From Nocardia bovistercoris (lineage in GTDB: Bacteria > Actinomycetota > Actinomycetes > Mycobacteriales > Mycobacteriaceae): a stretch of DNA of 64,000 nt. Location: the NCBI RefSeq assembly GCF_015674855.1, contig NZ_JADMLG010000010.1, positions 268,201 through 332,200 on the forward strand, read 5' to 3'. Below, in pieces: positions 31,920 through 41,105 of the stretch; position 1 is the stretch's first letter, and every line of letters starts with the position of its first letter. The notes beneath the pieces are model-generated. The model was not told the DNA's origin, made no database searches, and worked only from the letters and a program-made list of their open reading frames with translations. Made by a program: the position numbers and the translations under genes.

Positions 31920-33649
31920 CCGCCCCGGGCTCGGAGCTGCGCCGCGAACGCCTGAACGATCTCACGCGCCGTGCTGTCCTGATCGGCGCGGCGCTCGGCA
32001 TCGCGGGCGTCTCGTCCGGCGGGTTCGCGCATGCGCAATCGGCGCTCACCGATGCCCCGATCCGCGAGGTCCGTTGTCGCGCGGTCGTGATCGGTGCGGG
32101 CTTGGCGGGCGCTGTCACCGCATACCGGTTGGCCGAGGCCGGAGTGCGGACCCTGGTACTCGAACGCGGCAGGCGCTGGGACGTCGACCACGCAGGTGAT
32201 ACATTCGCCACCACTCGCACTCTCGATAAACGCGCCTTCTACTCGGCTGACCCGAATTCGAGTCTGTATCAGACGTTTCCGGGTGGTGATACCTTTCCGG
32301 GAATCGTCGAGATCCTGCCCGGTGACGGTTTGGCGGTGGTGTGCGGTGCGGGTGTGGGCGGGGGCACGCTGATCTACGCGGGTGCCACGATCCGGCCCGG
32401 CGAAGCGGTGTTCAGGCAGATGCTGCCCACGATCGACTGGGCCACGATGGACGGCGAATACTACCCACGCGCCGCGCGCCGACTACAGGCCACGCCGATA
32501 CCCGACGATGTTCTGGCACACCCGAATTGGTCCGGCGCGCGGGAATTCATGAGAATCGCCGAAGCCGCCGGAATGACACCCGAGCGAGTCCTACAGACCG
32601 TCGACTGGGACATCGTACGGCAAGAACTCAGCGGGGAGCGGGTGCCCGCGCTGAGCGTCGGCGAGTACCTGCTGGGAGTCAACAGCGGAGCACGTAACTC
32701 CGTCGACAAGACCTATCTGGCGCAAGCCGAACGGACCGGCAACGTCGTCGTCGCCCCACTGCACCGGGTCCTGAGCATCGAAACCGACCCGGGCACCGGC
32801 CGATTCGGACTCGATGTGGAACGCGTCACCGACTCGGGCTCGCCTGTCGAGTACCTGCACGTCGTCGCCGACGCGGTGTTCTGCGCGGCAGGATCGGCCG
32901 GGACCTCCAAACTCCTCGTCGCCGCCCGCGAAACCGGCGCGCTGGCGAATCTCAACGACGAGGTCGGCCGGTACTGGGGCGGCAACGGCGACGAAGGCTG
33001 GGCGCAGCTCATGACCGTGAAGGCCACGGCGGGGACTCAGGGGGGCGGGATCAGTGTCGCGATCCGCGACGACGACAACCCGTCGGCTCCGGTCACACTC
33101 GAAAACACGGCACTGCCGCTACCTGCCGACCTCCATCTGCTGGGCATGCTCGGCATGAGCGTGTGCCCAGCCGTGGGCGAATTCCGCTACGACCCGTCCA
33201 CCGGCCAGGTCACCCCGCACTGGCCACCCGACATCCAAGCAGCCGACCGGGCAGCCACACGCGACCTGATCCGAAGAATCGCCGCCGGATCCGACGCCGC
33301 CGGTGCGGAACTGGCCACCGCCATCGACCACGCGATCAGCTCGCTCGCCGATCGACCCGGCGTGCCCACCCAGGCCCGCGGACTCCTGCACCTACTGACC
33401 GGTGTCCCGACCGATTCGGTCAACGTCGGCCCCCTGGTTCCCTTCACCGGCCATCCCCTCGGCGGCGCCACCCTCGACACCGCCTGCGACAACCACGGGC
33501 GAGTCCACGGCCACCGAGGTCTCTACGTCACCGACGCGGCACTCATCCCCGGATCCACCGGTGCCTGCAACCCCAGCTGGACCATCGCCGCACTCGCCGA
33601 GCGATGCCTCGACACCATCATCGACCAAGACATTGACACCGTCTTCTGA
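31916..33649 (+). CDS. Tat-exported FAD-dependent GMC-type oxidoreductase (cholesterol-oxidase-like)
   Basis: 577 aa from GTG 31916, overlapping the preceding stop. A twin-arginine signal (LTRRAVLIGAALGIAGVSSG) precedes cleavage near AHA. The FAD-binding GAGLAG lies near residue 61 (VVIGAGLAGAVTAYRLAEAG); CGAGVGGGTLIYAG lies near 143. The C-terminal GMC region has GHPLGGATLDTACDNHGRVH, then LYVTDAALIPGSTGACNPSW, with His and Asn in the positions expected for substrate oxidation. The layout resembles bacterial cholesterol/steroid oxidases, but the substrate is unproven. Co-expression with the propeller and control by TetR suggest an inducible extracellular oxidation system. Confidence 0.88.
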   Translation: MTAPGSELRRERLNDLTRRAVLIGAALGIAGVSSGGFAHAQSALTDAPIREVRCRAVVIGAGLAGAVTAYRLAEAGVRTLVLERGRRWDVDHAGDTFATTRTLDKRAFYSADPNSSLYQTFPGGDTFPGIVEILPGDGLAVVCGAGVGGGTLIYAGATIRPGEAVFRQMLPTIDWATMDGEYYPRAARRLQATPIPDDVLAHPNWSGAREFMRIAEAAGMTPERVLQTVDWDIVRQELSGERVPALSVGEYLLGVNSGARNSVDKTYLAQAERTGNVVVAPLHRVLSIETDPGTGRFGLDVERVTDSGSPVEYLHVVADAVFCAAGSAGTSKLLVAARETGALANLNDEVGRYWGGNGDEGWAQLMTVKATAGTQGGGISVAIRDDDNPSAPVTLENTALPLPADLHLLGMLGMSVCPAVGEFRYDPSTGQVTPHWPPDIQAADRAATRDLIRRIAAGSDAAGAELATAIDHAISSLADRPGVPTQARGLLHLLTGVPTDSVNVGPLVPFTGHPLGGATLDTACDNHGRVHGHRGLYVTDAALIPGSTGACNPSWTIAALAERCLDTIIDQDIDTVF

Positions 33650-33809
33650 CAGCACGGTCGCATACCGGAGCTAACGCGCGTTCCTATTCGGCAGGACCTT
33701 GCTCACGCACGCCGCCGGATTGGTCGGTCTGAACGCAGGTTCGAACCAGGGGGAACGAGTCAGGCGTCGATCGTGTGCGGGCATGAGACGAGCCCGGACA
33801 CCGGACGCG

Positions 33810-34009
33810 CGGGCCTGGTCACTCAACTCGCCACCACGACCATCCGAACCCCGCCGACCCGGCGCATCACCCGTGACGAGATCCGTCGACTGGTGGATGG
33901 TTTGGGCGGGCAACTGGCGATCCTGCGCGCCGCCGACCCCGGCGGCAAACTCGAGGTGCCCGGGAACTCGGCCTGAAACTGAATTACAACAACAAAACCA
34001 ACAGGTCAC
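33810..34009 (+). pseudogene. C-terminal remnant of a large serine recombinase, frameshifted
   Basis: The frame encodes RRITRDEIRRLVDGLGGQLA, then ILRAADPGGKLEV, then is shifted by one base near 33958 into RELGLKLNYNNKTNRS. This matches the end of serine recombinases, including the intact copy in this window (ELERMVDGLGDIGEVL, then LYQALQLEIRYNPEQK). The N-terminal and catalytic parts are absent. The IS4 element begins right after it. Confidence 0.65.
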
Positions 34010-35824
34010 GTGAGGTTCCCCCAAGGCCGGGTAGTTAGTGTTTTCGCTTGTCATGCAAGGGGTTCGGGTGACCAGGTGGTGGCGCTGTAGATGCCTGGTC
34101 CGAGTTTGTGGATGAGGCCGTCGGCGGCCCATCGGGTCAGTTGTCTGTACATGGTGTTGAGGGTGATGTCGCCGAAGTGTGCGGCGATGTCACGGGCTCG
34201 CCACAAGCGGGTGGGGTCGGTGGTGAGCAGGGTCAGGATGCGGTGGCGTCGGCGCTGGTCGGGAGCGGTGCGGCTGCCGTGGCGGGACGTGGTCGGGAGC
34301 GGGAGTTGTTCGGTGTCGGGCACGACGATGGCGAGGTCGAGATCAGTGACGGTACGACTGGTGTCGGGGCGTCCGTCGTCGAGGCGTTCGTGGTAACGCG
34401 ACATCGGTGATTTGACCTTGCGGGTGCTGAGGCGTTGGCGGCGTGGTGGCAGCAGGTGTCCCAGGATCCGGGCACCGATCCGCCCGAGAAGGCCGCTTCC
34501 GGTGCCGGCGGGGACGACCCCGCCCGCCGTGAGGACCTGGTCACGGGCGGTGTGGAAGGCGATGGTGAAGCTGCATCGGTCCGGGTCGGTGCCCGGACGG
34601 GATTCGGCGGCGTCGACCATCACCGTGCGCAGTACCTGGTAGAGGCTCAGCAGTGCCCACATTTCCTGTTCGACACCGACCGGGTCTCCCGAGCGCAGGA
34701 TTCGTCCGGCCATGATCGTGTGGCGCAGCGCGTAGTAGGCGGATTCGTGTTCGGACCGCTGGTGATAGAGACCCACCAGCGTCGCCGCCGGGTAGCGGCG
34801 GGCGTCGGTCAGGGTTGTCACCAGGCGGTAGTCGGCGGTGAACACGGTGCCGTCGATACAGGTCACGGTGATCCGGGCGTCGATGACACGTACCGGGATC
34901 CCGGCGATGACCGCCAGATACGAGCCGTCGCCCAGGCGGGTCAGGACCGGGATGCGCCGGTTGGCGCGCGAGCGACCCAACACTTCGGCGCCAGTCGCGC
35001 GGACCTCGACCAGGAAGTCGTTGCTGTCGAATCCCCTGTCCCACAACACCAGCATGTCCGGGCGCAATAGATGCAGAAGCTTGCGCGCGTAACCGGTCTC
35101 GCCCGGATCGGTGGGCCCGAACACCGCCCCGATCACCGCGCGGGTTCCGGTCTCCACCAGCGTCATCAATGCCGGCATCGGGTAGGGGTAATAGGCGGTG
35201 GCACGCAACCAGGACCGGTTGCGGGCGGTGGCGGGCACTTTCTGGGAGGTGCAGCCATCGAAGGACACCATCCGATACCTCCCGAACCGAACACCGGGAG
35301 TCGAGGGCTGCGCCAACGGCCCGGACAACACGTCGAACAACATCCGCATCGGCGCGACTCCCACCCGACGACGCAAGTCCCGCAATGCTTTCGCGGTCGG
35401 AGCGGACACGGGTATCCCGGTCAGCGAGGCCGTCAGTTTGTCCCAGACCGACCGATAACCCACCTCGGGAAACAAACACATCGCCAGCAGGAAATAGACC
35501 CCGACCCGAGACGGGAGATCACGCAACCGGCGCTGGGTCGACCGGGTCTCGGCGAGGACCGCGTCGACGAGTTCGAAGGGCACCACCGCGGTCAACTCGC
35601 CCAGATGACCGGGTGCGAACCGGCCCGCGGCCACGGTCACCGACCGGGTGATCGTCGCCAACACGGGAGACGGGGGAGAATGAAACGGCAACGGAGCTCC
35701 TCGGCGCAGGGGTGTCTTGGTCGACTACCTGAACCAACGAGCTCCGTTGCCCTATACCCGAAATCCTCAAACTGCTTGCGCCACCAGCGAAAACACTAAC
35801 TACCCGGCCTTGGGGGAACCTCAC
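34010..35824 (-). mobile_element. IS4-family insertion sequence with 39-bp perfect terminal inverted repeats
   Basis: The left end (34010-34048) and right end (35786-35824) are exact inverted copies, starting GTGAGGTTCCCCCAAGGCCG. One transposase gene fills the interior. Flanking bases show no clear direct repeat (left ACAGGTCAC, right AGCTGGCCC). The element joins remnants of two different recombinase genes. Confidence 0.93.
34051..35691 (-). CDS. IS4-family DDE transposase
   Basis: 546 aa; start is TTG 35691 with GAGGAG upstream. The N-terminal IS4-type domain (SRVGVYFLLAMCLFPEVGYR) leads into the RNase-H-like core: first Asp in RYRMVSFDG, second Asp in LVLWDRGFDSNDF, and the IS4 signature Y-x2-R-x3-E in YHQRSEHESAYYAL. 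The C-terminal extension of about 120 residues carries a basic patch and a winged-helix-like end (HRILTLLTTDPTRLWRARDI). The frame is intact, so the element may be active. Confidence 0.93.
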   Translation of the reverse strand: MPFHSPPSPVLATITRSVTVAAGRFAPGHLGELTAVVPFELVDAVLAETRSTQRRLRDLPSRVGVYFLLAMCLFPEVGYRSVWDKLTASLTGIPVSAPTAKALRDLRRRVGVAPMRMLFDVLSGPLAQPSTPGVRFGRYRMVSFDGCTSQKVPATARNRSWLRATAYYPYPMPALMTLVETGTRAVIGAVFGPTDPGETGYARKLLHLLRPDMLVLWDRGFDSNDFLVEVRATGAEVLGRSRANRRIPVLTRLGDGSYLAVIAGIPVRVIDARITVTCIDGTVFTADYRLVTTLTDARRYPAATLVGLYHQRSEHESAYYALRHTIMAGRILRSGDPVGVEQEMWALLSLYQVLRTVMVDAAESRPGTDPDRCSFTIAFHTARDQVLTAGGVVPAGTGSGLLGRIGARILGHLLPPRRQRLSTRKVKSPMSRYHERLDDGRPDTSRTVTDLDLAIVVPDTEQLPLPTTSRHGSRTAPDQRRRHRILTLLTTDPTRLWRARDIAAHFGDITLNTMYRQLTRWAADGLIHKLGPGIYSATTWSPEPLA

Positions 35825-36294
35825 AGCTGGCCCGGATCGAAGTTCGCCTGGAGGCCAGCTTGCTCAGCATCGAGGTCGCTGAGAACAACTTGCGCACCGC
35901 GCTCGACTACGCCAGCAACTGCCATGCGGGCTACCTGGAAGCGAGTCACCCCGTCCGTCGCCTGTTCAACCAAGCGTTTTTCGAGAAGGTCTACCTCGAA
36001 CAGGACCATGTTCGGATCGAGCTGGCCGAACCGTTCAAGACTCTGCTGGGTGGTGAACTGATCGCCGCCAGCGTAAGCGATATCGAGAATGTTCGAGCAG
36101 ATCAGGCCGACGGTACCGCCCCGGACGACCAGCGAGTGACTGCGGACGGCGTGGAGCTGATGGAGATCATCCGGAGGCGCCCAGATACCAACAAACCCAC
36201 ACCGGTGGATGCGGGTTTGAAAGGTAATAAGCTGGTGTCCGGAGGGGGACTTGAACCCCCACGCCCGATAAAGGGCACTAGCACCTCAAGCTAG
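35825..36294 (+). pseudogene. C-terminal remnant of a second large serine recombinase reading into tRNA-Leu
   Basis: The open frame has no start near the IS end and encodes the coiled-coil and tail of serine recombinases: ARIEVRLEASLLSIEVAENN, then SHPVRRLFNQAFFEKVYLEQ, then ELAEPFKTLLGGEL. It continues in frame over the tRNA terminator and stops at 36292-36294, inside the tRNA gene on the other strand. The catalytic half is missing. This is the usual layout of a recombinase integrated at a tRNA 3' end, and it differs from the remnant on the other side of the IS. Confidence 0.7.
36196..36221 (-). terminator. Hairpin behind the left tRNA-Leu
   Basis: On the minus strand AAACCCGCA pairs with TGTGGGTTT (one G-U pair), 12 nt beyond the tRNA CCA end. 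A similar hairpin follows the att core at the right end of the mobile element. Confidence 0.55.
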
Positions 36295-36320
36295 CGCGTC
36301 TGCCATTCCGCCACCCGGAC
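36233..36320 (-). tRNA. tRNA-Leu(GAG), with encoded CCA
   Basis: Minus-strand tRNA of 85 nt plus CCA. Acceptor GTCCGGG/TCCGGAC; anticodon stem CTAGC/GCTAG with loop TTGAGGT (anticodon GAG). Long class-II variable arm (GCCC/GGGC), T-arm GGGGG/CCCCC with loop TTCAAGT. The body is base-for-base the same as the second copy at 37213. Confidence 0.95.
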
Positions 36321-37212
36321 CGGTGTGCTCAGCAAGATTAACGGATATGCAGGCTGGGACCAAATCCCGGTACAAACGCCAGGTAAGAGGCGTTTCCGAC
36401 CATGCAGGGCCAGTTCACCGTGAACCCGCCGTGCACGGTCGGAAAGCCGATCAAGGGGTGCCACGCCAGCACGGCATGCTCGGTGGCCGCACTGGCATCG
36501 ATCAAAGCGCACACGATCGCATCGAGTCCCGTTTGCGGAAAGCCCTGGCATTGGTCTTGCAGCCGCAAGCGTCCACGGTTCGGCCTAGAGCGGGCCGCCG
36601 CGCCGCGGCTAGCAGGCGGCCCGGGGGCAGCGCCGGTCAGGTTGGCGCGGTGATTGCTCGCCAGGTCGGCGACTGTCGGATCGCAGATCTCCCGCACCGG
36701 CCACATGGTCGAGTAACGCTGCGGGGACGACCTCGCTCCCGCCGCGACCAAGCTCCCGAGCGCATGCATGGCGGATGCATCTCCGACCTGCAACCGGGGC
36801 ACGTGATGGCGCGAAGAGATCGGGCTCATGCTTCCGCGGTATCGACTCCGCCATGGCCGCGCGGCGGCAAACGGAAGGTGCCCGGCCCCCTCGGATTCGC
36901 CACAGCGCGGCCCGCGCCACTGAATTGCACCGAGGCCCGTCCGGCGTACCCGAGAAGCTGTTCGCCCAGCACCCGCGCGACCAGTACGAGGACGCTATCC
37001 TCATCCTCGGGATCTCCTCGAGCTTCCACCTCGCGTTGAATGCGAACCGACAGAATATGATTCGGCCCGCCATCGTGTCGTTGCCCGGCTCGGCGACGGG
37101 GCCGGCGCGATCGGTTAACCCGCGATTGGCGCTCGACCGCGTTCTGTGTCTAAGATTTGAACTCGCCGGTGACACTGCGAAGTCCGTAGCGGCACAGAGG
37201 AACCCATCACCG
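36321..37212. other. Region between the two divergent tRNA-Leu genes
   Basis: 892 bp without a confident gene. Several overlapping frames exist on both strands, none with a ribosome site and recognisable family. A minus-strand stretch (about 36826-37060) reads like protein (EDSVLVLVARVLGEQLLGYA) but lacks a good start and may be debris. Promoters for both tRNAs should be here; TAAGAT at about 37150 is a possible -10 for the right copy. Confidence 0.4.
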
Positions 37213-37297
37213 GTCCGGGTGGCGGAATGGCAGACGCGCTAGCTTGAGGTGCTAGTGCCCTTTATCGGGCGTGGGGGTTCAAGTCCCCCTCCGGACA
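37213..37297 (+). tRNA. tRNA-Leu(GAG), integration target of the mobile element
   Basis: Same body as the left copy: acceptor GTCCGGG, anticodon GAG, class-II variable arm. After the discriminator A (37297) the sequence is CAC rather than CCA, because element DNA replaces the chromosomal flank. The original CCA is found at the right att copy. The element supplies a functional 3' end through the att core. Confidence 0.95.
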
Positions 37298-39024
37298 CAC
37301 ACGTTAACCACCGGTCCCTGAACACTGACGGTAGCCCGTTTCTGTTCAGGGTTGTACCGGATTTCCAGCTGTAAAGCCTGGTACAGGGCCGTTTGGTCTG
37401 CCGGACTTCCCATCGACAGTACCTCACCGATGTCTCCCAGACCATCGACCATTCGTTCCAGTTCGTCGGCCTCAATGGGTTGGAGGTTCGGGATGGTATC
37501 AAGTTCTGCCTGCGCGACAGCTCGGTCCATGTGAGCGCTGTTGATAGCGTCGACCAGGGCGCCAGCATCGACACCAGCTTCTATGGCCGCTTGATGCCTG
37601 CGAAGCTTGGTTTCGGCATCGCTGAGCCGTTGCCTGGTGGCCTGACGCTGCTGTTCGTAGTCCACGACATCTTGGGCGTCGATCAACTGGGCGATGGTAT
37701 CGGCGCGATGCTCATGATCGAACAGAGTGCCAATCCAGATGTTCAGCGGGCCGAGCAAGGCTGTCTGACGCAGGTTGACGGTAGTCGGGTGTGTCGCCAG
37801 CACCGGGCTATTGGGAACGAGACTGCGGATACGGCAGCGATAGTAGATATGGCCGCCCTTGGCGGTGGCCTCCATCTTCCGGCTGCACAGATCGCAGCGG
37901 ATGCACCCCCGCAAGGGGTACCACCGGTTGCTCGATGTCGTCGTTCTGGTTCGTTCCAACCGGGCTTGTCCCTGGTTGCCTCCTGCCGCCTTGCGACGGC
38001 GCGTCAGGTACGCCTGCGTGAAGGTCTCGACTGACACGATTGCCGGATGTGCCGGTCGGCGGGAACGGACGATTCGATCCTGATTCGCTCGCTTGAACCG
38101 CACCACATGACCAGCGGCCACATCGTCGGGATCGAGCAGTTCTTCGTGCTTGCTCCATCTGCCGAATACGGCATAGCCGGTGTAGCGGGGGTTCTCCAGA
38201 ATCGCCCGTACCGTCGATGCCTGCCAGCCATCACCGGAACGGTGAGAATTCTGGCCGGGATGATGCGCTGAGGGACAGGGGATGCCATCACGGTTCAACC
38301 CGGCGGCAATCGCTCGATCTCCTCGATCTTGCAGATACTCACGGAAGATCCGCCGTACGACTTCGGCCGCGGGTTCGTCAATCACGAGGATGCGAAGCCG
38401 CAAACCTGCTGCTGCCCGGCTGGGATTGGGATGGGGTGGTCCATCCACCGTGACGTACCCGTAGGGGGCTCTGCCGCCTTGGTGGCGGCCTTCGTTGAGT
38501 ACCTGGGCATCCATGCCTGCCCGAGTCCGTTTCTGGACATGCTGACGCTCGGACTCGCTCATTCCGCCGAGCATGCTCATCAGCATGTTGTGCGAGGGGT
38601 TGAACGGATCGTAGCGGCCACCAAGTTCAGGCACCCAGATCTCGACACCGTAGTTCCTGAAAAGTGGTGCCACCAAACTAAATTGGTTACCAAACCAGCA
38701 GCGAGTGCCTTCACCCACCACAACTGCTGTCCAGCCACGTTTCGGGTTCTTCATGTCCGTCAGGAGCCGACCCGCCTCGGTGCGTCGATGCCAGGGAACC
38801 GAACGGGATTGTCCTACATCGAAGTACGACGTGACGATCGTGCCCGGCGTGAACTTCTCCCCATTGCCGTACTGCCAGGCATAAGACGTTTCCGGGTCTT
38901 GGTTGTCTTCTGTCGAACACCGGCCGTAGAAGGCGAAGGAGATGTCGCCGATCGTGTTCGAGTCTTCGACCGTGATACCGAGGAGCTGATCGAGGGTTGC
39001 CCACTCACTGATAGTGTCTGACAT
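37279..39024 (-). CDS. Large serine recombinase (integrase of the element)
   Basis: 581 aa from ATG 39024. After a 28-residue leader comes the resolvase catalytic domain with the nucleophile Ser in FYGRCSTEDNQ (about residue 37), VVGEGTRCWFG, then MLGGMSESERQHVQKRTRAG. The recombinase domain (APYGYVTVD, then VVRRIFREYLQDRGDRAIAA, ILENPRYTGYAVFGRWSK) follows. The zinc ribbon has CIRCDLCSRKMEATAKGGHI, then YYRC near 395-420. A coiled-coil C-terminus ends the protein. The last codons run into the tRNA 3' end and over the att core, so integration sets the gene end. This placement and the attP symmetry make it the likely integrase; large serine recombinases act one-way and need a partner factor to excise. 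Confidence 0.93.
   Translation of the reverse strand: MSDTISEWATLDQLLGITVEDSNTIGDISFAFYGRCSTEDNQDPETSYAWQYGNGEKFTPGTIVTSYFDVGQSRSVPWHRRTEAGRLLTDMKNPKRGWTAVVVGEGTRCWFGNQFSLVAPLFRNYGVEIWVPELGGRYDPFNPSHNMLMSMLGGMSESERQHVQKRTRAGMDAQVLNEGRHQGGRAPYGYVTVDGPPHPNPSRAAAGLRLRILVIDEPAAEVVRRIFREYLQDRGDRAIAAGLNRDGIPCPSAHHPGQNSHRSGDGWQASTVRAILENPRYTGYAVFGRWSKHEELLDPDDVAAGHVVRFKRANQDRIVRSRRPAHPAIVSVETFTQAYLTRRRKAAGGNQGQARLERTRTTTSSNRWYPLRGCIRCDLCSRKMEATAKGGHIYYRCRIRSLVPNSPVLATHPTTVNLRQTALLGPLNIWIGTLFDHEHRADTIAQLIDAQDVVDYEQQRQATRQRLSDAETKLRRHQAAIEAGVDAGALVDAINSAHMDRAVAQAELDTIPNLQPIEADELERMVDGLGDIGEVLSMGSPADQTALYQALQLEIRYNPEQKRATVSVQGPVVNVCVRRGT
37283..37298 (+). other. attL core in the tRNA-Leu 3' end
   Basis: GTCCCCCTCCGGACAC, shared with 63685-63700. 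Element side: TAACCACC at 37305-37312 forms an attP arm. Confidence 0.85.
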
Positions 39025-39243
39025 GAGCCTCTTTCCGGGGTTGATCTTCTGTTTTGGGAAGCGTGAAGAAGCATGTGCAGGAGGATGCGGGATGCTGCGG
39101 GATTGAGCACCGGCGGACTCGGAGGAACCATGACGGCTATTTCCGGGGTTTCAGGGTTCAATGGGAACCAGCCAGGGGGGTGGTTCGATGACTTTTGCGA
39201 GCAGTGGAGATGAGGAAATATTCCACTTGGGGACCGTCATTTC

Positions 39244-40782
39244 TCATTTAGAATTCCTGGCGGTCGAAGTGGCGATAGCGAGGCGATCGACAAATCGCCG
39301 TGGGCGCGGAGCGAGAGCATCGCGCAGCGAAATCCATTGCCACAGTGTCGCATTCGGAATGTCTAGTTGACCGTCTTTGACGGCAAACCTGACGGCTATT
39401 GAGCCGACAATATACGTTTTTGTGCGGGTGCGGAGTTGCAGCAGGGTGGGTGCAAGCAATGGATCGCGACAGAGAAAATTCACAACTATCTCTGTAGAAT
39501 GCGATATAATAGGATTAGTAGAATTTTGAAAGGAGCGAAATGCCAGATTTCTCCGCATTTTGCAACTTTCATCATAATTAACAGATTGAACTGATGTAGC
39601 TTTCACATCGAAAATGTCCACTGACGGTGAAAGCTGACGGCTAATGCGACCGCCGCTCTCGTGCATTAGTAGACGCTCCGCTTGGCTGAGTCCTCGTTCT
39701 TGCACCGTAACGTCACCATGTTCGTACAATTCTTGAGTCGTACTGATTCGCGCATGCCCCATAATGGCTTGAATATCCCTGTCGGGCACGCCGAGGTTCT
39801 TGAGCAAGGTGGCAGCAGAATGCCGAAAGTCATGCACGCGAACACGTCGAAGTCCAGCGCGCCTGGCTAGTCTTTGAAATATGGTATCGGAGAAATAGTT
39901 CGGCCGAACGGGCCGCCCTTTCTTGGAGAGAAATACTAGGTCTAGGTCATCAACAGCTTCGATACCGAGTGTGTCCATGGTCGCCCGATAGCGAACAAGC
40001 GCCTCACGGACTGGTGGCAGCAAGGGAAGGTCACGCTTACTGTGCTTGGTTTTCAGAGGTCCAGTGACGAGTTTTCCCCGAACCGCCTGAAGCTGTTGCC
40101 GTAGGCGCAGCACGCCATGATCCCAATCGATATCCGACCAGCGAAGTCCTAGGACTTCACCGACACGGACGCCATATAGGGCCAGAATAAGAAATGCCGG
40201 ATAGAGTCGCTCATCCTTGACGAACTCCAGGAAATGCCTCACTTCCTCGGCCGTCCACGGCCGAATCTTTTTGCGATTGGGAGCGCCAATCTTGACGAGT
40301 CTGGCCACATTACGGACTATCAGATCCTCACGCATGGCATTCGTCAGCGCTGACATGAGCACCGACTTGACCCGTACGGCAGTTGCGACCGTCATGCCGT
40401 TAGCGAGTTGATCTTCCATGATTCTTTGAAGGCCCATCACGCTAAGGCCAGTAAGTGACTGCGAGGCAAACAGCGGCTTGACATACAGTCGAATTGTTGT
40501 TTCATAGCCAACTAGCGTCGATTCTCTCAGGGTTTTCGGCGCAATCTCGACGATCCAATAGTCCAGATAAGGACCTACCCTCCACGATCTATCCGAAAGT
40601 GGACTACCCCGCTGCGCATCAGCCATCCTCACCGTCAGCTTCTCATTCGCCTCCTTTCTCGTCCTCCCATAAACTCGCAACCGACGGACCTTTCCGCTGA
40701 CCGTTCCTAGATACGCCGCCCCCTCCCATCGCCCATCCTTCCGGCGGTATATCGTTCCTTCACCAATAGCGCGCCGACTCAT
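39244..40782 (-). CDS. Tyrosine recombinase / integrase with unusual C-terminal extension
   Basis: 512 aa from ATG 40782. Arm-binding AP2-like N-terminus (IYRRKDGRWEGAAYLGTVSG), then the SAM-like core-binding domain (about 70-165). The catalytic domain has Arg in LYGVRVGEVLGLRW, His-x-x-Arg in HDFRHSAATLL, GHARISTTQ, and the Tyr nucleophile in QELYEH near 362. Normal integrases of this type end near residue 390. Here about 120 further residues follow, covering an AT-rich stretch (about 39360-39620), and resemble no known domain; they may be a read-through into former non-coding or joined DNA. The gene overlaps the excisionase gene as ATGA. Having both a serine and a tyrosine recombinase suggests a composite element. 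Confidence 0.88.
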   Translation of the reverse strand: MSRRAIGEGTIYRRKDGRWEGAAYLGTVSGKVRRLRVYGRTRKEANEKLTVRMADAQRGSPLSDRSWRVGPYLDYWIVEIAPKTLRESTLVGYETTIRLYVKPLFASQSLTGLSVMGLQRIMEDQLANGMTVATAVRVKSVLMSALTNAMREDLIVRNVARLVKIGAPNRKKIRPWTAEEVRHFLEFVKDERLYPAFLILALYGVRVGEVLGLRWSDIDWDHGVLRLRQQLQAVRGKLVTGPLKTKHSKRDLPLLPPVREALVRYRATMDTLGIEAVDDLDLVFLSKKGRPVRPNYFSDTIFQRLARRAGLRRVRVHDFRHSAATLLKNLGVPDRDIQAIMGHARISTTQELYEHGDVTVQERGLSQAERLLMHESGGRISRQLSPSVDIFDVKATSVQSVNYDESCKMRRNLAFRSFQNSTNPIISHSTEIVVNFLCRDPLLAPTLLQLRTRTKTYIVGSIAVRFAVKDGQLDIPNATLWQWISLRDALAPRPRRFVDRLAIATSTARNSK

Positions 40783-41105
40783 AGCGCAGCTCCGGCTGCT
40801 GCCAGTTCCTGTATAAATTTGGCAACTTCAGTCGATGGCACAAACCGACGTCGACCAATCTTCACCGTGCCAATCTTTCGCTGATGAATCAGCTGGTACA
40901 GACTCCACTTGCTGATGCGTAGACGCTGGCAGGCTTCCGGTACTTCGAGCAGTTCGCTTGAAGCAGTGGACAAATGAACCGGACTGTCAGTCGTGGCCAG
41001 TTGGTCGATCAGCCAATCCCGTTCAACCTCATTACCATCCGCAATGCGCACAAGTACATCAGCAAGGGTGCGGAGCATCTGCCCTTGCCGCAATGCCCCA
41101 CTCAT
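40779..41105 (-). CDS. Excisionase-type HTH DNA-binding protein
   Basis: 108 aa from ATG 41105, with GGAGAC upstream. The C-terminal half is an HTH_17/MerR-like winged helix: LLEVPEACQRLRISKWSLYQ, then LIHQRKIGTVKIGRRRFVPS. This is the standard recombination-directionality or excisionase form. The N-terminal 50 residues are helical and acidic. It ends with an ATGA overlap with the integrase start, so both are translated from one message. Confidence 0.82.
   Translation of the reverse strand: MSGALRQGQMLRTLADVLVRIADGNEVERDWLIDQLATTDSPVHLSTASSELLEVPEACQRLRISKWSLYQLIHQRKIGTVKIGRRRFVPSTEVAKFIQELAAAGAAL

Noticed and set aside
34001..35833. Target-site duplication of the IS4 element (ACAG on both sides)
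   Set aside because: Only four bases match by one of several alignments; IS4-family duplications are longer. Not convincing.
36323..37242. Frames of 155-238 aa between the tRNA genes
   Set aside because: They overlap on both strands, have no family likeness and some run into the tRNA.
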